The notes under the pieces are model-generated. The model saw nothing but the letters and a program-made list of their open reading frames with translations. It did no database searches and had not been told where the DNA came from. A DNA stretch of 29,198 bases. Source: a virus. Both the position numbers and the translations under genes were made by a program. Below are positions 1 to 8,605 of the stretch, in pieces (position 1 is the first letter of the stretch; each line of letters starts with the position of its first letter). Location: positions 1 to 29,198 of the IMG/VR virus record IMGVR_UViG_3300031702_000037. The stretch is one strand, 5' to 3'.

Positions 1-603
1 CGTACTCATACTAGACATTGATTGTATAAAACTTGCAGCAGGAGGGTACTTATCATTATTAGAAGCTGTGAAGGGTAGACCAGTAACCTGCAATTCGCCA
101 GTAGAAGTCCCTTTATTTGTAAACTGAAGATGAATAGAATAAGTGACAAGATTTCCTACTTTTGTGTAAATACCTGATTGTCTACCAGAAGTATAAGTAA
201 TACCAACTGATGCTCCGCCAAAAGTAACAACAGGAGTAAAAGTCCCCTCCTCATAGTCATCCAGCGTATTAGCCGCCGAATATACACCAGCCGAAGTGCC
301 GAGGGTCACACCAGCAGGGATGATTGCATGACCTGCGCTGTCGAGGACCAGACGATATGCTAAGTTATTTCTGTCGTAAACTATAAAAGCCCCTGCCCCT
401 GCGCTAGAGTTATCGTCTGCACCTATAGAGAAATCACTGCTGGCATCACTATCCGTAAATCTTGCAAAGGCGTTTCCACTCGTACCAGTTAGTTGTAAGA
501 TGTCTAAGTTGCCGACAGCCGTCAAAGTACCGTTAGAAGTAAGTCCGTCAGTATCCAAGTCAGGTGTCGTAATACCTGTTGTTCCGTTTAATACAATAGC
601 CAT
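1..603 (-). CDS. tail fibre protein, 3' part missing at window edge
   Basis: The frame starts with ATG at 603 and runs open to base 1 for 201 codons, so the C-terminus lies outside the window. The product starts MAIVLNGTTGI and is low in charge and rich in Gly, Thr, Ser and Asn. From about residue 115 it reads TLDDYEEGTFTPVV, followed by a Gly/Tyr/Thr-rich segment with SGIYTKVGNLVTY. This is a pattern I know from C-terminal regions of phage tail fibres and other receptor-binding structural proteins. It follows the previous fibre-like gene with no gap, its ATG sitting directly after that gene's stop. It is the last late gene visible and probably helps form the host-contacting end of the tail. 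Its full length and the presence of a chaperone or lectin domain cannot be judged. Confidence 0.8.
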   Translation of the reverse strand, partial: MAIVLNGTTGITTPDLDTDGLTSNGTLTAVGNLDILQLTGTSGNAFARFTDSDASSDFSIGADDNSSAGAGAFIVYDRNNLAYRLVLDSAGHAIIPAGVTLGTSAGVYSAANTLDDYEEGTFTPVVTFGGASVGITYTSGRQSGIYTKVGNLVTYSIHLQFTNKGTSTGELQVTGLPFTASNNDKYPPAASFIQSMSSMST

Positions 604-984
604 TTACACCACCACCCATCTTGCGCCTGTCTCGATTGTAACTGTAACACCTGCATTGATCTCAATAGGTCCAGCAGTCATTGCGTTCTTCGCTGACACT
701 ACAGTATAGTCAACTGTTATTGTTTGATCGTTCTCATAGAATACTAGGTCATCCCCACCACCAGTTGCCCCAGCACCAGAAGAAAACTCCTCCCAAGTTG
801 TGTTTGTTGCATCACGTATCATCAACTTGTCATTAGCTGTGTCGTACCACCACTGGTGAGCATAGGTAGTCGAAGGTGCTGTAGCACCAGAACTGTTTGA
901 AGCAAGCGCCTGATAAGCTGAGTTCATATCAGCCCTCATAGCGGGGAAGCCTTGGTTGGCTAGTGTAAAGTCGTTTTGTGACAT
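604..984 (-). CDS. small tail-tip/fibre-associated protein
   Basis: 126 residues, beginning MSQNDFTLANQGFPAMRADM and continuing with ASNSSGATAPSTTYAHQWWYDTANDKLMIRD. A Trp/Tyr-containing strand followed by asparagine and serine turns is characteristic of small beta-structured proteins encoded between the tail tip and fibre genes of many marine phages. The C-terminal half is beta-rich (QTITVDYTVV, GVTVTIETG). The start overlaps the stop of the J-like gene by one base (TAATG), so translation is probably coupled. A structural role in fibre attachment is inferred from position and composition. No enzymatic motif is seen. Confidence 0.7.
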   Translation of the reverse strand: MSQNDFTLANQGFPAMRADMNSAYQALASNSSGATAPSTTYAHQWWYDTANDKLMIRDATNTTWEEFSSGAGATGGGDDLVFYENDQTITVDYTVVSAKNAMTAGPIEINAGVTVTIETGARWVVV

Positions 985-3773
985 TAGGTAGTTTCCTTTC
1001 CGTAACCTCTAGCTACGTAATCTAATTCAGTCTGGGTTGTTAGTTGACTACCACTTGAGTCTTTAGCTGTTATAGTAAAGCCAGAGTTTGTTTTGCTTGT
1101 AACCTCAATGAAGTCACCCCCGCTTAAACCTGTTACAGTGGTACTTACTGCTGGAGTGTTTGCACTATAGAAAGCAGAAGGGAAGGTTATGTTAGCAGAG
1201 CCTGTAAATTGTATGTCTTCTCCAGATTGAATTACATCTTGCATGTCAAGTTTAACTTCTAGCTTTGTAACTTTAGGTGCTACGTCAAGGTTATTCGTAG
1301 TTAACAACGCTCTAAACTTATAACCCCTAGCTAAGAATGAACCAGCGGATAAGTTGTTGAAGTCGCTAAAGACTGCCCCTACTGAAGATGGATCATCATT
1401 AGTAATAGAGATTTGAACAACCGCAGTAGAGCCATCATATGCAGCAGGGTCTCCGTCAAACAAACCTTCTCTTAAGTCAAAAAACTCTGTTGGCTCATCA
1501 AACAAGTTAGCGTAGTTTAATTGCTCAATGTCGATAAAAGATTCAACATAGGAGGTATATACAGCCCCAAGGTCAACCACACTATCAAAATCATAAGTAC
1601 CCTCTTCCTGATTTATTGTAAGCGACAAAGAATCACCACCAATGATAGTGGTGTTAACCTTAGCGCCAAGGAAGTCAGGGCTTTCTGTGATAGTTTGGAT
1701 CAAGTTTAGGCCAATAGTGTCTGATGCGTTAATAGAAACAGTAGTTCCTGTTGCGTTATCTGACTTATTGCCTAGTTTATCCACAGCCTTAATTAAGTAT
1801 GTACCCGTCTGAGCAGCAACAGTAATGCTTGTAGCTGGTCTAGCAACCTTATCAACGAGAAGTACACTGTTAGACCACACAGGTGATGCCTCACGAGTGA
1901 AACGTATCTCGTAGTGGCTCAAGTCCAAGTCAGGTACTGGCGACCAAGACAAGACCGCTGTGGTTTGGTTGATGTTAGCGGATAGAGAGGTTACATCAGC
2001 AGGGGGTTCAGCGAAAGGTCTAGCACCATAGTTTAGAGTTGTAGTGTACTCACCTCTTACACCGAAGGTATTAACTGCCCTAGCTCTTATGTCAAAGGTA
2101 GCATCAGAGGTATAGATCAGTTCGTAGTTAAGACCTGAGCCGCTTCCAAGAGCAATATACTCAGTTGCAGAACTTAGTTTATACTCTACTTCGTACTTGT
2201 CGATAAAGACTGAGGTAGCAGCAAGCTGAACCTCAAGAACAGCAACAACTGTTTGGTTAGTGCTTCTAAGACCAGTAGATAGCGTCATACCAACCAAAGG
2301 TACATCAAATGCTGAAGGAAGTGTTGTGTTGTCTCTTTCGTAGAACACACCATCATAGGTTTGATCGTAGATAGATTCAGCAGTCTCTCTGAGTACCATA
2401 TCTACTTGCAAGTCTAAGTTATCAGTAAGCCCAAAAGACCAACTCTGCACCTCAAACTCTTTATTAGTCCAGCCAAATCTAGTGTTAGTTATACGTACAT
2501 TATCACCAATTTCTAGTGCAAGTGTCCTAATACCAAAGCTGGCACTAACTGTTAACTGCTGCCTGTTAGCTTCCAGCGCAATTAAACCTAAGCGACTAGC
2601 TTCAAGAGAGAAGGATGTAAATGTCAAAGGTACGTCAGCGACTGACTCCTCTCCGTTATCAGCAGATAAGAAAGCAGCGTTAGTTACAGAAGGATAATCT
2701 GTTACTTGCCAATCAGATTCTGCACCACGGAAAGTTCCAGACAGTGTGTTAAAGTTATCTCTACGAGAGTGTCGTGTTGATACACCAATACCAGAACGGA
2801 AGTCATCGTCTGTCAGGTCCATAACTGGATTTGTCCAGTAAGCAGGTTTTACTCTCCACTTACCTTGACCATACCAAATCTTACCGCCCATAGCACTTAC
2901 AAGGTTACTTAGGTTGTCGTAAGGTGTAACTTGTGTAGTGAAGGAACCGTTACAAGTGTAACGAGTGCTAGTAGAAGGAGATGCACCAGAAGCGTTAGTT
3001 ACTGTCTGGTCACATATGTTAGCAGCAGCTATAATAGCTACGTCATCAATCTTAGCGTCATCTTCAGCTAACCCATAACCACTCTTTAGATAATCACGTA
3101 AACACAAAGCAGGGTTAGACGACCACCCAGTAGTAGCAGTACGAGGGTCATATACTTTCTTGCCCCTTACGACTGCTGTGATTACAGGAATACCATTGGG
3201 GTAAACATCTTGATTGTAGGTAAACCTAGAGTAGATGTAAGCAATTCCTGACAAAGTACAAGAGTTAGTCCAGTGAGAAGAATCAGAGAGAAGGCTTGAG
3301 TTAGCAAGTTGACCCGCAGTACCTGACCCTGTAAGGATACGCATATTACCACTGTACTTAGAAGGAGACGTTACGTTACCAGAACCATCAACTGTAAGAG
3401 CTTCATCGTTTGCGTAAAACTCAACAAAGCTGTCTACTTCATGTCCAGCTACAGCAATGATACGATGGAAAAACTTATTGTCGGAACCTGTAGCTTCGTC
3501 ATAAACAATAGGGCCACCAACTTTTACTTCACCATAAATGATCTGATGATCTTGTGCAGAGCCTGTGGAGTTTACCGTGTATCCCCTAGCCCCCGCACCA
3601 CCAGAAGCACTCTGGGCTGAAGGCTTAGGGGCTAAAGACTTCATAATAATGGAGGTAACTGCTGTTATGGCAAGGTATCCTACAACGTATGAGCCAACTA
3701 AAATCGCCCCGCCAGCAAGCGTTGCTGCTGCTGCTGTAGTGCCTAATAGGGTTGCTCCAACTACTAACGCCAT
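984..3773 (-). CDS. J-like tail tip / host specificity protein
   Basis: 929 residues, the second largest product here and placed just after the small tail proteins, as lambda gpJ-type tip proteins are. The first 50 residues are strongly hydrophobic and Gly/Ala-rich (two potential membrane helices ending near KSLAPKP), a usual N-terminus for this family, possibly used in membrane penetration or assembly. Residues about 60-480 form the tip domain with YGEVKVGGPIVY and a segment about building a surface geometry (IWYGQGKWRVKPAYW). Residues about 490-690 contain fibronectin type III-like modules (for example VLSWSPVPDLDLSHYEIRFT). The C-terminal 240 residues are beta-rich and likely variable. It is expected to close the tail tube and contact the receptor. 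It overlaps its neighbours by one base on both sides. Confidence 0.85.
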   Translation of the reverse strand: MALVVGATLLGTTAAAATLAGGAILVGSYVVGYLAITAVTSIIMKSLAPKPSAQSASGGAGARGYTVNSTGSAQDHQIIYGEVKVGGPIVYDEATGSDNKFFHRIIAVAGHEVDSFVEFYANDEALTVDGSGNVTSPSKYSGNMRILTGSGTAGQLANSSLLSDSSHWTNSCTLSGIAYIYSRFTYNQDVYPNGIPVITAVVRGKKVYDPRTATTGWSSNPALCLRDYLKSGYGLAEDDAKIDDVAIIAAANICDQTVTNASGASPSTSTRYTCNGSFTTQVTPYDNLSNLVSAMGGKIWYGQGKWRVKPAYWTNPVMDLTDDDFRSGIGVSTRHSRRDNFNTLSGTFRGAESDWQVTDYPSVTNAAFLSADNGEESVADVPLTFTSFSLEASRLGLIALEANRQQLTVSASFGIRTLALEIGDNVRITNTRFGWTNKEFEVQSWSFGLTDNLDLQVDMVLRETAESIYDQTYDGVFYERDNTTLPSAFDVPLVGMTLSTGLRSTNQTVVAVLEVQLAATSVFIDKYEVEYKLSSATEYIALGSGSGLNYELIYTSDATFDIRARAVNTFGVRGEYTTTLNYGARPFAEPPADVTSLSANINQTTAVLSWSPVPDLDLSHYEIRFTREASPVWSNSVLLVDKVARPATSITVAAQTGTYLIKAVDKLGNKSDNATGTTVSINASDTIGLNLIQTITESPDFLGAKVNTTIIGGDSLSLTINQEEGTYDFDSVVDLGAVYTSYVESFIDIEQLNYANLFDEPTEFFDLREGLFDGDPAAYDGSTAVVQISITNDDPSSVGAVFSDFNNLSAGSFLARGYKFRALLTTNNLDVAPKVTKLEVKLDMQDVIQSGEDIQFTGSANITFPSAFYSANTPAVSTTVTGLSGGDFIEVTSKTNSGFTITAKDSSGSQLTTQTELDYVARGYGKETT

Positions 3774-4231
3774 TATGAATCTCCTTGTAAATAACTAGAG
3801 TAAACACGTTCTATTAGGTTAAACCCTAGCCTATCAAGAACTTTATCAAAAGGCTGATGAACTTTAGTGTTTATTGTGAGTACGGAAACACCATCTTCTG
3901 TGAGGCACTTCTTAGCAAACTTGATTAGCTTTATACCAGCGAAACCTTTGCGGTAGTCTTTGTGTAGATAAATGATGTCGTTACAAGCAAAGGTGTGATC
4001 CTTGTAGTGCATGTTAACCCCAACTACGACGACGAAGTAACCCACTAGGGTTGTGTCATCTCTCGCTGTAAATATCTTTAGTTTACCTTGATCTTCTAAG
4101 TCTCTGTATACTTCCCAATCTGGGTTTAACTTAACTTTACTCTGGTTTAATGCAATCTCTTTGTAGTGTAAATCAATAAGAACTAAGATGTCTTTTTCTA
4201 CTTGATCTAGGAACTCTTGTTGATACTGCAT
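3773..4231 (-). CDS. GNAT-type N-acetyltransferase
   Basis: 152 residues with the order typical of GNAT enzymes: an N-terminal helical part, strands around LKIFTARDDTTLVGYFVVVV (residues about 50-70), then DIIYLHKDYRKGFAGIKLI (about 86-104), where the RKGFAG stretch matches the acetyl-CoA pyrophosphate-binding Q/RxxGxG/A motif, and a C-terminal VLDRLGFNLIERVY, like the usual final strand (LGF). It would transfer an acetyl group from acetyl-CoA to an amine, but the substrate is unknown. The gene sits between tail-tip and minor tail genes, overlapping both (TAATG on one side, TGATG on the other). That suggests modification of a virion protein or of a host protein late in infection, which is only inferred from context. 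Confidence 0.75.
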   Translation of the reverse strand: MQYQQEFLDQVEKDILVLIDLHYKEIALNQSKVKLNPDWEVYRDLEDQGKLKIFTARDDTTLVGYFVVVVGVNMHYKDHTFACNDIIYLHKDYRKGFAGIKLIKFAKKCLTEDGVSVLTINTKVHQPFDKVLDRLGFNLIERVYSSYLQGDS

Positions 4232-4806
4232 CAGTCAGGCTTTCCCCAGTTAATCTTTTTGTCTTGCATCGACTCAATGAAGTCCAACCCAGTGTCGTTA
4301 GGGAACTTTGACTTTTGATAGTTAGAAGTGAAACGAGCCACCCTTGCTCTCTCCAAGTCAATCAACTTGTTCTCAACCTTTAGTTCAATAGTGGATGTAT
4401 CAACACTCTCTGAGATGTTCATCTGATCCATGTAGCCTGAGAAGATTTCATTAAAGTTAGTAGGGGCAGTAGTCTGATCCCCATTATCAAAGGTTCCGAA
4501 GTAGATGTTACACTCACGTCCCTGATAAGGCTCTGTTAGGGCTAGAGAGACAATTTCTGACGGGATAGCACTCAGAGTTATGTCAGCACCTTTGGCAGCG
4601 ATCTCAGAGGTCTCATCAACATGTGAAATACTAAGAAGAGTGCCAGCACCGAACCACTCAGTAGTATCAGCAAGAGTTAATATACCAGAGCCAGTCCACA
4701 TACGAAGTGTCTGCGCCCCATCAAACTTTAACTCAACCGCAAAGAATGGGTAAACCGTATTAGCATTGATGTTAGTAATTGTACTAGCGGTTAAGGCTCT
4801 GGTCAT
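4231..4806 (-). CDS. minor tail protein (DUF2163/gpL-like)
   Basis: 191 residues, beta-rich. Features include YPFFAVELKFDGAQTLRMWT near the N-terminus, GRECNIYFGTFD around residue 95-105, and ELKVENKLIDLERARVARFT followed by a C-terminal DTGLDFIESMQDKKINWG. The C-terminal pattern of a 'D-x-G-L-x-F-I ... W-G' tail resembles the minor tail proteins of the DUF2163/BR0599 type that sit just before the tip protein in siphoviruses and gene transfer agents. It probably joins the distal tail ring to the tip. The family label rests on memory of motif patterns, so treat the role as likely and the exact family as tentative. Confidence 0.65.
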   Translation of the reverse strand: MTRALTASTITNINANTVYPFFAVELKFDGAQTLRMWTGSGILTLADTTEWFGAGTLLSISHVDETSEIAAKGADITLSAIPSEIVSLALTEPYQGRECNIYFGTFDNGDQTTAPTNFNEIFSGYMDQMNISESVDTSTIELKVENKLIDLERARVARFTSNYQKSKFPNDTGLDFIESMQDKKINWGKPD

Positions 4807-4816
4807 TTGTTATTCC

Positions 4817-5404
4817 TTATATGATAACTTCTACAGCCTCAAAGGAGATACCATAGTTGGATACGTTGTCTATTGACCAAGAGGTAACATTTTCAGATAA
4901 TCTAAATACGCCTTTAGGGGAACTTAGATATATTGTTTCACCTGTGTAGGCTTGTCGAAGTGCTGGCCAAATCTCTAGTGTGCCATCACCGCTTTGATCC
5001 TGTAGAACAACATGCAACTTAGATTCACTTGCAGTCCCTAACTGAATGTAATCACCAGCTAACAGAGTTCCGTCTAGTGTTACTGTCACACTATCTGTTG
5101 CTACAGCCCCTGTAAGGGTGCCTGTAGTGGCTGTACCCTGTGGTGTTACATAGTCAGGATCTCCCAGCAAGAAGGTGCCTACCTGTCCCTTTAGGCCGAT
5201 CAGCATAGACTTCCAAGGAGCAGCTAGATCACGACGAACAGAGGGGATGCTTACTGACGCACTCCACTGCTGCCCACCGAAGGAAATAACCTGTTGCTTA
5301 TACGAGAAGGGAGATGCAGAGGTAGCAGTGGTGTTTGATGCACGTAGTTCAATCTGTGCAATACCAATGCTAGTTGGCGTATCTAATGGGTAACTTAATG
5401 CCAT
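4817..5404 (-). CDS. distal tail protein-like minor tail protein
   Basis: 195 residues from the ATG at 5404, which is preceded by AAGGA at good spacing. An in-frame ATG 14 codons upstream overlaps the end of the tape measure gene and lacks a better ribosome site. The N-terminal half contains IAQIELRASNTTA and WSASVSIPSVRRDLAAPWKS. The second half has a beta-rich insert (GTLTGAVATDSVTVTLDGTL) and LGDPDYVTPQG. Placement directly downstream of the tape measure gene is where distal tail (Dit)-type proteins lie, and the fold looks mostly beta. I do not recognise a firm family. The role as hub or distal-tail protein is inferred from position. Confidence 0.6.
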   Translation of the reverse strand: MALSYPLDTPTSIGIAQIELRASNTTATSASPFSYKQQVISFGGQQWSASVSIPSVRRDLAAPWKSMLIGLKGQVGTFLLGDPDYVTPQGTATTGTLTGAVATDSVTVTLDGTLLAGDYIQLGTASESKLHVVLQDQSGDGTLEIWPALRQAYTGETIYLSSPKGVFRLSENVTSWSIDNVSNYGISFEAVEVII

Positions 5405-5417
5405 AGTATTTTCCTTA

Positions 5418-7772
5418 TTAACCGAAGGCAGCTTTAGTTGAGCCACCTCTACGACGAGATTCTATGACAGACGCTTTAGCCATATCTGCAATCTTAGGTG
5501 CAGCTTGTGCGATCAGCTTCTTAACACTGTCGTCACCATTAGCTTGGAAGTTGAATGACTGGTTGATGACTACGTTCTGTCCACCGCCACCTTCCATCTG
5601 AACACCTAGCTTACCATTAGCACCACGTTTTAGTGGCATGATAGCCTCTGGTCCAGCTTCACCCATAAGACCAGTCTTACCGCCAGACATAGGGAATGTT
5701 GTTGGACTACCTACGACACCACCATCAGCATATGCTTGTATTTGAGAGCCCCCTGAGAAGGCACCACCATCAGCGAAACCAAAGAACCCCTTAGCCGCAT
5801 TGACCATTTGCTGTACGACAAGAACCCTGTAGAGTTCCTTGATGATCTCAGCAGCCATAGACTTAAAGGCATCCTTAACGGACATGGTGCCATCGACCAT
5901 TGCCATCATACCATCTTCTATAGACCCAGTGATTGAATCAATTAAACCCTGTCGTCTCTCTTCAGTAGCAATTAGCTCATTGGTCTTAGTTATCTGAGCT
6001 TCCATACCAGCGGCTATCTCTGGGTTCTTGGCTACAACATCTGACCCAAGTGCTTGAAGAACCTTTTGTCTAGCTTCTGACACACCAAGTAGTTCACGAT
6101 CTAAGTCTAGCTTCTTCTGGAAATCTGCGATAGGGTCTTTAGTAGGCTTATTAGCCTTGGCTTCTTTCTTGTTGAACTTGTCGATCTGACTTTGGATGCT
6201 TTCATAGCCCATCTCTGAGGTGTAGTCTTGTTGACCTTTATACTCAGTCCCTGTCCCACGTCCACCACCTGACTCAATAGAACCTTGCAAGTTATTTAAG
6301 TTCATCGCAGCTAGAAGAGAGGTGTTAAGGTTTGCAGCAAGTTTAGCAGCTTCTTTAGCAGCAGTGCTTACTCCAGCAGCTATGTCAACGTCAGCTAGTC
6401 TTATAGCTTCAAATGCAGCATCCCCTATTTCATCTTTAAGTTCAGCAGAGGCTTCAAATACCTTAACCATCTCAGCTTGTGCTTTAGCAGCTTCAATCTG
6501 TAATAGGGTCATTGGTTCGTATGGTGTAGACTGTGAAATCTTTAGAGTTAAGTCCAGTAGTTCTTGTTCTGCATCAGTTATCTTGTCAATCGCATGGGTT
6601 GCTCTTGATGCTGAACCTGCGAGATTCTCTAAGTTCTCGATTACTTCTGCTATTGGAATGGGTATCTTACCAAACTCAAACCCAAGGCTCTTTATAACCT
6701 CAAGTGCAGCTAGGGAAGAGTCCCTCATACCTTCCATATCTTTGGACTTGTTAATGTTCTTAAGGGCTGTCTGTAATTCAATAGCTTGTTTTGGTAACAG
6801 ACCCAACACATCTGCTGCGTCTATCATCTGATCCTTAAAGCCTTCGATAGCCTCTCTAGCAACAAGTCCAGCTTCTTCACCGATTCTGCTAGTTTGTTCA
6901 GCAGTAGGAACCTTAACATTGTCCATTGCAGCTTGGATGTCTTTAATGTGACTAACAGCATCATCTAAGTCTTCACCGAACATAGAAGAGCCTGTAGTTA
7001 GCCCGTCTAAAGCTCTGGATACAGCGACACTCTGTAAGAGTCCTTGCATCTTCGTTAGCTGCTTCGAGGCTTCACCAAACTCTGCGTTTAGTTCCTGAGT
7101 AGTCTTCTTACTAAACTCAACACTTCTTCGATAGTCGTTTATAGCTGTAACTGTGTTGCCTAGTGCATCTTCAGCTTTCTCTGCTGCACCATTCATCTCA
7201 AAGAACATTCTAGCGACAGCAGAGCCTACAGGAATAAGGATACCAAGGGCAGCAGATAGTCCTACAGCAGCGCCCATACTCAACCCAAGAGGGCCAGCAA
7301 TCATAGGAAGGATGCCAGCTAACTGTGCGCCCTGTTGACTAAAGGCTACAAAGGCACTTGTGCCACCTTGAACCTGTACAGCAAAGTCACCAAACTGGTA
7401 GCCAAGCTGCTGAATAGCCATGTTGTTGCCATTCATGCGGTTCTTGTTTTGTTGCATGACCTTACCAGAAGTAGTCTGGGCAGCAGATAGCCTTTGTGTG
7501 GCAGCAGTTAAGGCGTTTGTAAACTTAACCTCTTGCTGCATCTTTGCGCCGAGCTTCATTATCTCAGAGCGGCTCATCCTAGAGGATACATCTAGGTGCT
7601 GTTGTGACTTTACAATCCTGTTTATAGCAGCCATGTACTGCTTCTGGCTACCAGTGTTAACAAACTCCTTAGCAACAGAGCTTAGAGTCCTCTTAGTCTG
7701 TTCAGCAGTCTTTATTAGACCTGTAAGTTCTCTGTAGTCAACGCCAACTACTAATTTAATATCATCAGCCAT
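5418..7772 (-). CDS. tail tape measure protein
   Basis: 784 residues, the longest helical product in the tail block. The N-terminus is helical and charged. A Gly/Ala-rich hydrophobic region at about residues 145-195 (LAGILPMIAGPLGLSMGAAV) fits a membrane-inserting segment. Long helical stretches follow. The C-terminus is glycine-rich and carries GLMGEAGPEAIMPLKRG, a signature commonly found at the end of tape measure proteins. It sets tail length during assembly and is ejected with DNA. At roughly 0.15 nm per residue, 784 residues would give a tail near 115-120 nm (inference). Its start overlaps the downstream frame of the tail chaperone by 8 bases, the standard order. Confidence 0.9.
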   Translation of the reverse strand: MADDIKLVVGVDYRELTGLIKTAEQTKRTLSSVAKEFVNTGSQKQYMAAINRIVKSQQHLDVSSRMSRSEIMKLGAKMQQEVKFTNALTAATQRLSAAQTTSGKVMQQNKNRMNGNNMAIQQLGYQFGDFAVQVQGGTSAFVAFSQQGAQLAGILPMIAGPLGLSMGAAVGLSAALGILIPVGSAVARMFFEMNGAAEKAEDALGNTVTAINDYRRSVEFSKKTTQELNAEFGEASKQLTKMQGLLQSVAVSRALDGLTTGSSMFGEDLDDAVSHIKDIQAAMDNVKVPTAEQTSRIGEEAGLVAREAIEGFKDQMIDAADVLGLLPKQAIELQTALKNINKSKDMEGMRDSSLAALEVIKSLGFEFGKIPIPIAEVIENLENLAGSASRATHAIDKITDAEQELLDLTLKISQSTPYEPMTLLQIEAAKAQAEMVKVFEASAELKDEIGDAAFEAIRLADVDIAAGVSTAAKEAAKLAANLNTSLLAAMNLNNLQGSIESGGGRGTGTEYKGQQDYTSEMGYESIQSQIDKFNKKEAKANKPTKDPIADFQKKLDLDRELLGVSEARQKVLQALGSDVVAKNPEIAAGMEAQITKTNELIATEERRQGLIDSITGSIEDGMMAMVDGTMSVKDAFKSMAAEIIKELYRVLVVQQMVNAAKGFFGFADGGAFSGGSQIQAYADGGVVGSPTTFPMSGGKTGLMGEAGPEAIMPLKRGANGKLGVQMEGGGGQNVVINQSFNFQANGDDSVKKLIAQAAPKIADMAKASVIESRRRGGSTKAAFG

Positions 7773-8130
7773 TTGCCACCCTTAAGTATTCTAAATCAAG
7801 TCTCTTAATAGCCCCAATTTCCCAAGGCGAGATAGAAGTTTCCGTTAGTTCTTTCCAAGCCTTAATCTGCTCGTAGCCTATAGGCATTGGGCCACTCATG
7901 CCAGAACCCCTGCTAGAGCTTAAACTAATAAAGGCAGACCAGACATGGGATAGTAACATGGGGAAGGGTGTCGGGGGTTCCAATGCTTCTATTCTACGTC
8001 CAGTCTGCCTCGCTACTTGTTCAAGATGTTCTCGTTCTGTAGTTCCGTTCTGATCTGGTTTATTGAGGTTGAACTGGTGTCCAGCCCACTCAACTAACTC
8101 AAGTATCAGACCTTCATAAAATCCAGAGAG
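7765..8130 (-). CDS. tail assembly chaperone, -1 frame extension (gpT-like part)
   Basis: Open frame of 121 codons with no ATG until deep inside; its first base follows an in-frame TGA at 8131-8133. It reads LSGFYEGLILELVEWAGHQF, then REHLEQVARQTGRRIEA, and ends with PWEIGAIKRLDLEYL. The last segment matches the C-terminal part of tail assembly chaperones of gene transfer agent-like and HK97-like phages, where a Trp-Glu motif precedes a short helix. The upstream chaperone frame ends at 8106, so the two frames overlap from 8130 to 8106. A -1 ribosomal slip there would give one G-T fusion of about 245 residues. The codon-like continuity through 8106-7984, which has no good start codon, is the main support. 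A TTG at 7983 could start a 72-residue version, but this is less likely. Confidence 0.75.
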   Translation of the reverse strand, partial: LSGFYEGLILELVEWAGHQFNLNKPDQNGTTEREHLEQVARQTGRRIEALEPPTPFPMLLSHVWSAFISLSSSRGSGMSGPMPIGYEQIKAWKELTETSISPWEIGAIKRLDLEYLRVANG

Positions 8131-8504
8131 TCAGATACCTCTTCCTCAATCTGGTTCTTGATCCAGAACACTTCGTCGTAAATGCTCTTAGCTTTAGCAA
8201 CAGAAAGTGCTGGCTTCTCTCCACCAAAGGTAATGTCCCAAGCCTTAGTAGCTTTAGATAGAACCTCCAGCGTAGCCTCTTCAATATCAGAGTAGTCAAC
8301 ATCTTGGGACTTGCTCTTCTGTGCTTTCTTTAGTCGCTTGCTAATCTGCTCATGTTGTATCTTCTTGTACTCTTTAGAGTGGGGCGCAAGGACTGTAATA
8401 GTCATTGGTGTACCATCATCATTCTTAAGAGTATCACCTGTAGTTGGGTGCTTAATCTCTACAACAATATCATCTAATTTCGGTGTCAGGTCTTTAAGGT
8501 CCAT
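8106..8504 (-). CDS. tail assembly chaperone, first frame (gpG-like)
   Basis: 132 residues beginning MDLKDLTPKLDDIVVEIKHP, with a beta-rich N-terminus about a threshold value ('TGDTLKNDDGTPMTITVL') and a highly charged helical middle (KRLKKAQKSKSQDVDY). It lies immediately before the tape measure gene and after the tail tube gene, the place of lambda gpG. Such proteins bind the tape measure and recruit tube subunits and are not part of the virion. ATG at 8504 follows AAGGAAATCCCG, a good ribosome site. A second open frame begins just before its stop, so it is probably also made as a longer frameshift product. Confidence 0.75.
   Translation of the reverse strand: MDLKDLTPKLDDIVVEIKHPTTGDTLKNDDGTPMTITVLAPHSKEYKKIQHEQISKRLKKAQKSKSQDVDYSDIEEATLEVLSKATKAWDITFGGEKPALSVAKAKSIYDEVFWIKNQIEEEVSDSLDFMKV
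8118..8124 (-). promoter_or_regulatory. candidate -1 ribosomal frameshift site
   Basis: On the minus strand the bases GGATTTT (8124 to 8118) fall within the only stretch where both chaperone frames are open (8130-8106). In the upstream frame the codons are GAT TTT, and after a one-base backward slip they read GGA TTT. The A-site codon TTT re-pairs perfectly on the run of four T; the P-site re-pairing is imperfect. It is therefore a plausible but not classical slippery heptamer. The exact codon of slippage is an inference. Confidence 0.45.
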
Positions 8505-8553
8505 CGGGATTTCCTTTATGGGTTTGTCAGGGGTTATGTCGGGTGATTAAAGT

Positions 8554-8600
8554 GTGGAGACCCCGACCCGACTCAGAGCCTCCACGTACCTACGTAGGTA
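8554..8600 (-). terminator. stem-loop and palindrome between tail tube and chaperone genes
   Basis: Between the tail tube stop (8606) and the chaperone start lie two dyads. TACCTACGTAGGTA at 8587-8600 is a perfect 14-bp palindrome. GTGGAG at 8554-8559 and CTCCAC at 8580-8585 can pair as a 6-bp stem with a 20-base loop, followed on the minus strand by ACTTTAATC. There is no strong U run. It may act as a weak terminator or a processing hairpin that lowers chaperone relative to tube expression, which would suit stoichiometry. Confidence 0.35.
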
Positions 8601-8605
8601 TTAGT

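Noticed and set aside
6322-6831. A 169-codon plus frame opposite the tape measure gene
   Set aside because: Ala/Ser-rich antisense shadow of a helical gene, with no context.
7765-7983. Independent 72-residue gene with a TTG start
   Set aside because: The frame is open and protein-like well upstream of the TTG, so a frameshift product explains it better.
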